Assembly (NCBI GenBank): GCA_937890245.1
Contig: CALACF010000313.1
Location: 1 to 7,418, forward strand
DNA: 7,418 nt
Direction of reading: 5' to 3'
From: an uncultured Flavobacteriales bacterium
Lineage (GTDB): Bacteria; Bacteroidota; Bacteroidia; Flavobacteriales_D; Sanyastnellaceae
Positions 1-6,209 of this stretch are shown in pieces. The position numbers and the translations under genes were made by a program. The notes below the pieces were generated by a model that saw only the letters and a program-made list of their open reading frames with translations, did not search any database and was not told the DNA's origin. Numbering within the stretch: the stretch's first letter is position 1; each line of letters begins with the position of its first letter.

Positions 1-52
1 CGTAATCTGCGTGCGCCAAGCCCGCGCCTGCAGTCGATTCAGAAGAAATCAT
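1..52 (-). CDS. Possible gene start downstream of rmlA, unrecognised, truncated by the window edge
   Basis: On the minus strand an ATG at 52-50 overlaps the rmlA stop codon (TGA at 51-49) in an ATGA arrangement. From it the frame stays open for 17 codons to the window edge, starting Met-Ile-Ser-Ser-Glu-Ser-Thr-Ala-Gly. A GCGGGA stretch just upstream, inside the last rmlA codons, could assist initiation. ATGA overlaps are typical of translationally coupled operon genes, so a third gene of the RND-rmlA unit is plausible. The visible residues do not resemble the usual N-termini of RmlB (a Rossmann GxxGxxG start) or RmlC, and I cannot name a product. Seventeen open codons is weak evidence alone; the overlap and strand continuity are the main support. 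Confidence 0.4.
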   Translation of the reverse strand, partial: MISSESTAGAGLAHADY

Positions 53-918
53 CGTCCCGCTTTGAGCTGGCTCAAAATGTAAGCACCGTACCCGCTTTTC
101 ATCAGCGGCTCAGCCAACGCGGCAAATTGCGCATCATCGATGAAGTTCATCCGCCACGCCACTTCCTCGAGGCAGGCAATTTTCAAGCCTTGGCGGTCCT
201 CTATCACTTGGACGTACTGTGCGGCCTGCATCATGGAGGCAAACGTGCCGGTGTCCAGCCAGGCTGTCCCGCGGTCGAGCTTGCTCACAAAGAGCTTTCC
301 ACGCTCGAGGTAGGCGCGATTGACGTCGGTAATTTCGTACTCTCCGCGGGCCGATGGCTCGAGGCTTCTCGCAATCCCTACGACTTCATTGTCATAGAAA
401 TAGAGGCCAGGGACAGCGTAACTCGAACGCGGCTCGGCGGGCTTTTCCTCCAAGCTGAGGACCCGGTCGTCATCTCCGAACTCCACCACACCGTAGCGTT
501 CGGGATCCGCAACGTGATAGGCGTAAACCATGGCGCCCTCGACGTCCGTATTCTCGCGCAACACGCGGCCGAAACCACGGCCATAAAAGATATTGTCGCC
601 CAAGACCAAGGCCACCTTGTCGTCACCGATGAAATCTGCGCCCAGCACGAAGGCCTGGGCCAGACCATTGGGCACTTTTTGCTCAACGTACGAAAATTTA
701 CAGCCCCATTGTGAGCCGTCCCCGAGCAGCCGTTGAAAGCCCGGCAAATCATGCGGGGTAGAGATGATTAAAATCTCGCGGATTCCACTGACCATAAGGG
801 TTGACAGCGGATAGTAAATCATCGGCTTGTCATAGATTGGCATCAACTGTTTGCTGATGGCCTGCGTGATTGGGGAGAGCCGCGTGCCGCTTCCACCGGC
901 GAGAACAATGCCTTTCAT
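49..918 (-). CDS. rmlA: Glucose-1-phosphate thymidylyltransferase (RmlA/RfbA)
   Basis: A cytoplasmic nucleotidyltransferase that joins dTTP and glucose-1-phosphate to give dTDP-glucose and pyrophosphate, the first step to dTDP-L-rhamnose and related deoxysugars for surface polysaccharides. The 289-residue product matches the family length of about 290. The N-terminal nucleotide-binding signature GGSGTRL is at residues 8-14, followed by the SKQLMPIYDKP segment (22-32). Asp108 in LGDN and Asp222 in WLDTG fit the two metal-binding aspartates of the family. RYGVVEF (141-147), EEKP (157-160) and GEYEITDVN (192-200) form the sugar-phosphate site. The frame extends upstream to 1020, but the start at 918 gives the canonical Met-Lys-Gly-Ile-Val-Leu-Ala-Gly-Gly N-terminus and avoids overlap with the RND gene ending at 944. 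It lies 25 bp after that gene on the same strand, so co-transcription is likely. No rmlB, rmlC or rmlD is visible. Nothing looks broken. Confidence 0.96.
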   Translation of the reverse strand: MKGIVLAGGSGTRLSPITQAISKQLMPIYDKPMIYYPLSTLMVSGIREILIISTPHDLPGFQRLLGDGSQWGCKFSYVEQKVPNGLAQAFVLGADFIGDDKVALVLGDNIFYGRGFGRVLRENTDVEGAMVYAYHVADPERYGVVEFGDDDRVLSLEEKPAEPRSSYAVPGLYFYDNEVVGIARSLEPSARGEYEITDVNRAYLERGKLFVSKLDRGTAWLDTGTFASMMQAAQYVQVIEDRQGLKIACLEEVAWRMNFIDDAQFAALAEPLMKSGYGAYILSQLKAGR

Positions 919-943
919 TTTGACGTGCCTTGGTTGACCGGGG

Positions 944-3397
944 TCAGGTTTCGTGATCCGAGCGCTTCCGCACCCATAAATTTTTGAGGTCCACGTCCTC
1001 CTCCTCGTCGATGATTTCAAGCAGTGGTTCGTGGAAAGTTTTCACCGTAATATACCGCTCAAAGCCCAACAAAAGCGAGGGAAGCAGCACCAAATTTGCA
1101 AGCATAGCAACGAGCAATGTGGCGCTCACCAACACGCCCAAGGCCCGCGTACCCTCGAAGTCTGAAGTGGCGAACATGAGGAAACCGAAGAACAGCACGA
1201 TCGACGTGTACATCATGCTGACACCGGTCTCGCGAACCGCAGCGAGCACCGCCTCACGCATATTCCAACCCTTCAGGTCGAGCTCCTGCCTGTATTTGGC
1301 CAAGAGGTGAATCGTGTCGTCAATGGAGATGCCAAACGCGATGGAGAACACAAGCAACGTACTCGGTTTCAGCCCGATCCCGGCGAAACCCATCACGGCC
1401 GCTGTAAAGACCAGCGGAAGCAAATTCGGAAGCAGAGAAATGGCCACCATGCGCGCGCTGCGGAACAAGATGGCCATGCCCAGTGCAATCACGAAAATGG
1501 CCAACGCCAACGAGGTGAACAGGTTGTGCACCAGATACGTTGTGCCCTCAACGTAGACGACGCTCGTGCCGGTGGTGACCACGCGGTACTTTTCCGGCGG
1601 GAAAATCTTGTCGAACTGGGGGCGCAATCGGCCGAGGAGGGCTTCCATTTCCTGGGTGCCGATATCTGCAATCTGCGCTGAAACGCGGGTTCGGGTCCGC
1701 TGCTCGTCCATGTAACGGGATTGGCCGCCGAGGCCGATATCCGATTTAAGGTATGGCGCCATGAAACTCTGATCCCGGCGATTGGGCAGGCCATATTTTG
1801 TCGGATCCCCCCGGTAAAACCCTTGTCTTGCCAGTTTCAACCCATCGGCAAGCGAGACCGATTTGGAGATGTCGCTTTCCGTGGCGAGAACGGCCTGCAG
1901 CCGTTCGAGTTTCTTCAAGAAGGCCAATTGCGTGACGGTCCCTGGGCGGTCCGTGTGGATCACCACTTCGAAAGGCATCACCCCGCCAAACTCTGTTTCG
2001 AACCAGCGCAAATCCTGTTTGATCACGTCCTCACTCGGCAGGTCATCGGCAATGTTGCCCGTGATGCGTACCAGTGTGATGCCGTAAATCCCGACAATCA
2101 AGACCAACACAGTGGTCCAATACACGGCGCGGCGGTGGTTGAGCACCCGTTTTTCCAGGCGCAAAACCACATTGAAGACCCACTGCCTATCGAGGTGGCG
2201 AATCTGGCGGCCCTTGGGAGCAGGCAGCCAGCTGAACACCGCGGGAATGACCAGGATACTGATCACGAAGACGGCCATAATATTTATCGAAGCCACGACG
2301 CCAAATTGCTGCAAGACGTCGCTGTCCGTGAAGATGAACGCCGCGAAGCCCAAGGCGGTGGTCGTGTTCGTCATGAAGGTGGCGTTGCCGACCTTTTGAA
2401 TCACGCGCGTAAGTGACCGCGCCTTGTTCCCGTGTCGCTTATACTCAGTATGATACTTGTTGAGCAGATAGATGCAATTGGGGACGCCGATGACAATCAT
2501 AAGCGGGGGGATCAAACCCATCAACGCCGAGATTGGATAGTCAAACAAAGCGATTGTGCCAACCGACCAGGTGACCCCAGTTCCGACAACAATCAGGCTG
2601 ACGACCATCACTTGGAAGCTGCGGAAAAACAGCAGGAGAAGAAAGGCGGTGACCGCTGCGGCGAGGAGAACGAACAAGCTGAGTTCGCCCTTGATGAGCT
2701 CGGTAACCTCCGTGCGGATAAAGGGCAAGCCGCTGATGTGGACGTCTTGCCCGGTCTGCTTTTCAAAGCGCTTGACGGCGTTCACCAACACAAAAATACT
2801 TTTGCTGCGGTTGTCAGAATTGAACAGGTCTGGACTTACATAGATCAATTGAACACTGACATTTGACCTGTCTTTGTCGCTGTGATACAGCAAGCCATCA
2901 TAAAATGGTTGATTGCGCAAATATGCCAAGGCGCTGTCGAGCTCCGATTGTGTCTGTGGTAGCGCAGAGACAACTGGCTCAAACAGAAACCGTTTCTGCT
3001 CATCATCACGTACCAGGACAGCCGCACTGCGAATGCCGAAGATGCTATCCGCCACTGTAATATGCTGGGTCAACGTGCCTGCGGCCGTTGTCGAATCAAC
3101 CTCGATGTACAAGGCCTCCAGTTCTTTTTCAAGGGTCCACCAAGCTTGAAAAACAGACAGTTCTGTAAGCGCCTGGCCATCAATTCCCAGGGCTACGACG
3201 TTGTCCTCTCGTCCGAATTGGGATAAAAACTCCTCGTGCGCAAGTAAAGTTGGGTCGTCTGCCGGGAGCAGTCCGCCAAATTTGTACATCAGGCGGGCGT
3301 CCTGGGCCTTCCACCCCATCAGCACCGTCAGTATGGCCAGGGCAATGAGGAGGGGTGCGCGCCTGCGCAAAATAAACGTTGCCAATCGGGTCCACAT
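944..3397 (-). CDS. RND/MMPL-superfamily transporter with two SSD-like halves
   Basis: An inner-membrane transporter of 817 residues with the duplicated RND fold: one helix, a large extracytoplasmic domain, then five helices, twice. Likely helices are near 14-30, 237-257, 262-285, 291-312, 341-357, 366-390, 423-443, 625-645, 648-672, 677-700, 727-745 and 752-777. The outer domains are about 31-235 and 444-622. The second half has GISIDDTIHLL (689-699), whose Asp693-Asp694 pair suits proton relay in TM10. The matching TM4 site reads GVPNCIYLL (304-312) with no acidic residue. The C-terminus is cytosolic and charged (EIIDEEEDVD, 794-803). At this size and form it belongs with MMPL/HpnN-like exporters, many of which move lipids or hydrophobic compounds, rather than the tripartite AcrB drug pumps of about 1,040 residues; no membrane-fusion protein or outer-membrane channel is nearby. 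The substrate is unknown. The frame continues to a TTG at 3448, but the ATG at 3397 (Met-Trp-Thr-Arg-Leu) gives the short cytosolic lead-in expected before TM1 and fits homologues I recall. Confidence 0.92.
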   Translation of the reverse strand: MWTRLATFILRRRAPLLIALAILTVLMGWKAQDARLMYKFGGLLPADDPTLLAHEEFLSQFGREDNVVALGIDGQALTELSVFQAWWTLEKELEALYIEVDSTTAAGTLTQHITVADSIFGIRSAAVLVRDDEQKRFLFEPVVSALPQTQSELDSALAYLRNQPFYDGLLYHSDKDRSNVSVQLIYVSPDLFNSDNRSKSIFVLVNAVKRFEKQTGQDVHISGLPFIRTEVTELIKGELSLFVLLAAAVTAFLLLLFFRSFQVMVVSLIVVGTGVTWSVGTIALFDYPISALMGLIPPLMIVIGVPNCIYLLNKYHTEYKRHGNKARSLTRVIQKVGNATFMTNTTTALGFAAFIFTDSDVLQQFGVVASINIMAVFVISILVIPAVFSWLPAPKGRQIRHLDRQWVFNVVLRLEKRVLNHRRAVYWTTVLVLIVGIYGITLVRITGNIADDLPSEDVIKQDLRWFETEFGGVMPFEVVIHTDRPGTVTQLAFLKKLERLQAVLATESDISKSVSLADGLKLARQGFYRGDPTKYGLPNRRDQSFMAPYLKSDIGLGGQSRYMDEQRTRTRVSAQIADIGTQEMEALLGRLRPQFDKIFPPEKYRVVTTGTSVVYVEGTTYLVHNLFTSLALAIFVIALGMAILFRSARMVAISLLPNLLPLVFTAAVMGFAGIGLKPSTLLVFSIAFGISIDDTIHLLAKYRQELDLKGWNMREAVLAAVRETGVSMMYTSIVLFFGFLMFATSDFEGTRALGVLVSATLLVAMLANLVLLPSLLLGFERYITVKTFHEPLLEIIDEEEDVDLKNLWVRKRSDHET

Positions 3398-3445
3398 GGG
3401 CGGGGTCGCACGGAACGGGGATTTGAAAATCTTCCGCGCAATCGG

Positions 3446-3453
3446 CAAAGGAA
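3446..3453 (-). promoter_or_regulatory. Weak candidate -7 element for the RND transporter-rmlA unit
   Basis: On the minus strand this reads TTCCTTTG, one base away from TAnnTTTG, about 50 bp before the RND ATG at 3397. No TTTG -33 element is found upstream of it. Its support is its position and its near mirror-image relation to the lpd-facing candidate at 3471-3478. It is more doubtful than that one. Confidence 0.25.
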
Positions 3454-3470
3454 AGGCATCACGCGCGGAC

Positions 3471-3478
3471 TACCTTTG
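3471..3478 (+). promoter_or_regulatory. Candidate Bacteroidota-type -7 promoter element for lpd
   Basis: TACCTTTG matches the Bacteroidota primary-sigma -7 consensus TAnnTTTG exactly and ends 16 bp before the lpd ATG, implying a leader of roughly ten nucleotides. No TTTG -33 element is seen at the expected spacing; that position carries GCAAAGGAA. Six fixed bases in a 97-bp gap read on both strands would match by chance about 5% of the time. The call also depends on the organism really being Bacteroidota, which is inferred from the proteins. Confidence 0.45.
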
Positions 3479-3494
3479 CGGCGGAATCACAATC

Positions 3495-4883
3495 ATGAAA
3501 AATTACGATCTCATCGTCATTGGATCCGGGCCTGGCGGCTATGTCGCGGCCATCCGCGCAGCCCAACTCGGATTGAAAACTGCCCTCGTCGAAAAGAACG
3601 CCTCGCTCGGTGGGACGTGTTTGAATGTGGGCTGTATCCCCTCTAAAGCGCTGTTAGACAGTTCGGAAAACTTCCACAAAGCACAGCATCAGTTCGCCGA
3701 ACACGGCATCGACGTCGCCAACTTGCAGCTCGATTTCCCCCGCATGATCGCCCGCAAACAAGAAGTGGTCGACCAAACCGTCGCGGGCATCGATTACCTG
3801 ATGGGCAAGAACAACATCGACGTTTTGAAGGGCACGGGCGCTCTCGTGGATGCCAATACAGTGTCGGTTGGCGACGAAAAATACCGCGGCGACAAGATCC
3901 TGATCGCCACGGGCTCCGTCGTTTCAGACCTGCCCTTTGCCAAACCAGACGGCAAGCGCATCATCACATCAACCGAGGCGCTGTCCTTGACAAAGCTTCC
4001 CAAGTCGATGGTGGTTATTGGCGGCGGCGTGATCGGGCTAGAGCTCGGATCGGTCTACGCTCGACTCGGAACCGAAGTCCACGTCATTGAGTACCAGGAC
4101 AGCATTTTGCCCACGATGGACCGGACCCTTGGCAAGGAACTCGGACGCTCGCTCAAGAAGCTCGGGATAAAATTGCATCTGCGCCACGCCGTCAAGAGCG
4201 TTGCGGGCACGGGGCGCTCTGTCACGGTGATCGCCGACGACAAGAAGGGCGTCGAGAAGACATTCAAAGCGGACTACTGCTTGGTGGCGGTTGGTCGCAA
4301 GGCCTTCACGGGCGGACTCGGCCTGGAATCTGTGGGCGTCACTTTGGACGAACGCGGACGGATCCCAGTGAACGCAGATTTGCAAACCTCGGTGCCGAAC
4401 ATTTATGCGATTGGCGACGTGGTGGCCGGGGCTATGTTGGCACACAAGGCGGAGGAAGAAGGCGTGTACGCGGTAGAGCACATGGCCGGACAGAAGCCGC
4501 ACATCGACCACAATTTGATCCCCGGCGTGGTTTACACGTGGCCAGAAGTGGCTGCCGTGGGCAAGACGGAAGAGGAATTGAAGGCGGAAGGCGTGAATTA
4601 TCGCGCGGGCAGTTTCCCATTCAAAGCGAGCGGACGTGCACGGGTCAGTATGGACACCGATGGGCTGATCAAGATCTTGGTTGATGCCGAGACCGACGAG
4701 ATGCTCGGCGTTCATATGGTGGGTGCGCGGGCCGCGGACATGATCCACGAGGCCGTGGTCGCCATGACCTACCGTGCAACAGCAGAAGATGTTTCGCGCA
4801 TGTGCCACGCGCACCCGACCTTTTCTGAGGCGATCAAGGAAGCTGCTTTGGCCGCCACAGGCGACCGGGCTTTGCACATTTAA
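3495..4883 (+). CDS. lpd: Dihydrolipoyl dehydrogenase (E3)
   Basis: An FAD-containing disulfide oxidoreductase that reoxidises dihydrolipoamide on E2 (or glycine-cleavage H protein) and reduces NAD+; it is the shared E3 of the pyruvate, 2-oxoglutarate and branched-chain dehydrogenase complexes and the glycine cleavage system. The product is 462 residues, normal for the family. The N-terminal FAD fingerprint GSGPGG spans 10-15. The redox disulfide Cys42-Cys47 sits in GGTCLNVGCIPSK (39-51). An NAD-binding GGGVIG is at 176-181, ending its second strand in Glu199. The second FAD contact AIGDV is at 305-309. The dimerisation domain carries HAHPTFSE (438-445) with the catalytic pair His440-Glu445. 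All catalytic residues are present. The frame is open upstream to 3201, but the ATG at 3495 starts three residues before the first beta-strand, as usual. No E1 or E2 gene is adjacent, so this appears to be an orphan lpd serving complexes encoded elsewhere. pabB follows after 13 bp. Confidence 0.97.
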   Translation: MKNYDLIVIGSGPGGYVAAIRAAQLGLKTALVEKNASLGGTCLNVGCIPSKALLDSSENFHKAQHQFAEHGIDVANLQLDFPRMIARKQEVVDQTVAGIDYLMGKNNIDVLKGTGALVDANTVSVGDEKYRGDKILIATGSVVSDLPFAKPDGKRIITSTEALSLTKLPKSMVVIGGGVIGLELGSVYARLGTEVHVIEYQDSILPTMDRTLGKELGRSLKKLGIKLHLRHAVKSVAGTGRSVTVIADDKKGVEKTFKADYCLVAVGRKAFTGGLGLESVGVTLDERGRIPVNADLQTSVPNIYAIGDVVAGAMLAHKAEEEGVYAVEHMAGQKPHIDHNLIPGVVYTWPEVAAVGKTEEELKAEGVNYRAGSFPFKASGRARVSMDTDGLIKILVDAETDEMLGVHMVGARAADMIHEAVVAMTYRATAEDVSRMCHAHPTFSEAIKEAALAATGDRALHI

Positions 4884-4896
4884 GCAAGCTGAAGCG

Positions 4897-6192
4897 ATGT
4901 CGCCAGGGCGAGCAAAAATTTTGTTGCCCGACTTGGGGCCGTTGCGGGCCGCGCTGGGGGCTGGTGCCGGGGGGCCGTTTATGCTGCTCGACGCCCAGGG
5001 CGATGTGCCGTCCGGATTCTTGGCTGTGGGCGCTCGGCGCAGTCTCACCTTGAATGCAGGCCGCGAAGGTGGGTTCGAAGGCCTCGAGGCTTTTATTTCT
5101 GCGAGCACTACACGGACTTTTGGCTGGATTTCTTACGATCCCCGCGAGATGTTGGGGTGCGACTGGGACGTGGGGCTGCCGCCGCCGCCCATTGAATTTC
5201 CAGCGATCCACTGGTTTGAGCCAGAAGTGCTTTTGAAGTTCGAAGGGGTGGGACCGACAGCCCGCATTGAAAACTGGGCTGGGCGGGACCACCCCTGGGC
5301 TGATCTCGCAGAGCGGGCCATCCGCGAGCCGTTTGCCCCGGGCGCACGACCAGAAGACCAGCCATTGCCCCCAACGCAAGCCCATCTGAATCCGACGCAG
5401 TATGCACGGGCATTTGAGGGTGTGCAAGGAAATATTCAGCGGGGCGATGTGTATGAGCTGAACTTATGTAACACCCTGGTAGGGAGGACACCTGTGAATG
5501 AGCGGGCCGTTTTTTCGCGCTTGATTGAAGCCACGCGGCCGCCCCATGCTGCTTGGATTGGCTTCAATGAGAAGGCGATTTTGAGCGCGAGTCCAGAGCG
5601 GTTTTTGAAGCGCGAAGGCGATCGATTGGTCAGCCAGCCCATCAAGGGGACGGCGCCCCGACTGCCGGATCCCGCGCTGGATCTCGCGGCAGCCGAAAGG
5701 CTGAAGGCCGACCCAAAGGAACGGGCTGAAAATGTGATGATCACTGATTTGGTGCGCAACGACTTGAGCCGGGTCGCCCAGAAGTCGACCGTTGAGGTGA
5801 CTGAACTGTGTGGCGTTCACAGCTTCAAGAACGTGCATCAGATGATCTCGACGGTCGTGTGTACGGTGCGAAATGGAGTTGGCATGGCTGAAATTCTGCG
5901 GGCAACCTTCCCGATGGGAAGCATGACCGGCGCGCCCAAACAGCGCGCGATGGAACTGATTTCTACGTATGAGCCCGCCCAACGTGGGCTGTATTCCGGC
6001 GCCCTTGGCTGGGCCGATCCGGGTGGTGATTTCGACCTATCTGTGGTGATTCGGACCGCGCTTATCGACCACCGTACACATGCCTTTGTCGTGCAAACAG
6101 GCGGTGCCATTACGTGCGCCGCTGCGCAACAAGCTGAATGGGACGAGACCCTGCTCAAAGCCCGTACCTTGCTCGAAGCATTGGCTCCTTGA
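4897..6192 (+). CDS. pabB: Aminodeoxychorismate synthase component I (chorismate-binding)
   Basis: This cytoplasmic enzyme aminates chorismate to 4-amino-4-deoxychorismate, the precursor of p-aminobenzoate for folate, using ammonia from a PabA glutaminase. The product has 431 residues. A divergent N-terminal region (to about 160, with GWISYDPREM at 76-85) precedes the chorismate-binding domain: GDVYELNLCN (183-192), ASPERF (231-236), PIKGTAPR (248-255), ENVMITDLVRNDLSRV (278-293), CGVHSFKNVHQMIST (305-319), FPMGSMTGAPK (338-348) and YSGALGW (366-372). Lys250 in PIKGT is the PabB nucleophile position; anthranilate and isochorismate synthases normally have Ala there (PIAGT), which favours PabB over TrpE. 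The Glu-Leu-Asn-Leu-Cys variant resembles Bacteroidota-type PabB. The ATG at 4897, 13 bp after the lpd stop, is preferred over an in-frame start at 4774 inside lpd. No PabA domain is fused and no pabA or pabC is visible. tilS follows after 17 bp. Database names such as 'anthranilate synthase component I family' are possible. Confidence 0.92.
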   Translation: MSPGRAKILLPDLGPLRAALGAGAGGPFMLLDAQGDVPSGFLAVGARRSLTLNAGREGGFEGLEAFISASTTRTFGWISYDPREMLGCDWDVGLPPPPIEFPAIHWFEPEVLLKFEGVGPTARIENWAGRDHPWADLAERAIREPFAPGARPEDQPLPPTQAHLNPTQYARAFEGVQGNIQRGDVYELNLCNTLVGRTPVNERAVFSRLIEATRPPHAAWIGFNEKAILSASPERFLKREGDRLVSQPIKGTAPRLPDPALDLAAAERLKADPKERAENVMITDLVRNDLSRVAQKSTVEVTELCGVHSFKNVHQMISTVVCTVRNGVGMAEILRATFPMGSMTGAPKQRAMELISTYEPAQRGLYSGALGWADPGGDFDLSVVIRTALIDHRTHAFVVQTGGAITCAAAQQAEWDETLLKARTLLEALAP

Positions 6193-6209
6193 AGCGGGCC
6201 ACAGCCGCC

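Larger units (their letters stand above)
3445..3479. repeat. Inverted repeat GCAAAGG, 21-bp spacer, CCTTTGC in the divergent promoter region
   Basis: The arms at 3445-3451 and 3473-3479 are perfect 7-bp reverse complements separated by 21 bp. Centre-to-centre spacing is 28 bp, a little under three helical turns, so both arms would lie on roughly the same DNA face. The arms overlap the two outward-facing -7 candidates, so the symmetry may simply reflect two similar promoters back to back; a dimeric regulator site is the other reading. Confidence 0.45.
3398..3494. promoter_or_regulatory. Divergent intergenic region between the RND transporter and lpd
   Basis: These 97 bp separate the two divergent start codons (ATG at 3397 on minus, ATG at 3495 on plus) and are the only substantial non-coding stretch in the window, so promoters for both blocks should lie here or just inside the flanking genes. 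It contains a TAnnTTTG match facing lpd, a one-mismatch version facing the RND gene, and a 7-bp inverted repeat covering both (entered separately). A short imperfect dyad (GATTT, GA, AAATC) sits at 3420-3431 in the presumed RND leader; it is small and may be chance. No transcription terminator hairpin is seen, as expected for a head-to-head region. Confidence 0.7.

Noticed and set aside
127..714. A 195-codon plus-strand open frame opposite rmlA
   Set aside because: It is antisense to the conserved core of rmlA and has no recognisable motif or separate initiation signal.
1721..2416. A 231-codon plus-strand open frame inside the RND transporter gene
   Set aside because: It is fully antisense to conserved transporter sequence, with many scattered charged and His residues and no family resemblance; treated as a shadow frame.
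3420..3431. Short dyad GATTT-GA-AAATC as an operator
   Set aside because: Five-base arms are too short to support a specific call without conservation data.
3395..3448. Upstream TTG start for the RND protein, adding 17 residues
   Set aside because: The extra N-terminus is not typical of the family, there is no ribosome-binding signal, and the start would fall inside the candidate promoter. The ATG at 3397 gives the expected short lead-in to TM1.
3201..3494. N-terminal extension of lpd upstream of 3495
   Set aside because: The extra 98 codons overlap the RND gene on the other strand and have no relation to dihydrolipoyl dehydrogenase, whose FAD-binding domain begins at the ATG at 3495.
4038..5108. 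A 356-codon open frame on the minus strand opposite lpd and the start of pabB
   Set aside because: It lies entirely antisense to two genes with intact catalytic motifs. Its translation is low-complexity and Arg/His/Pro-rich with no recognisable domain, as expected for a mirror frame in GC-rich DNA.
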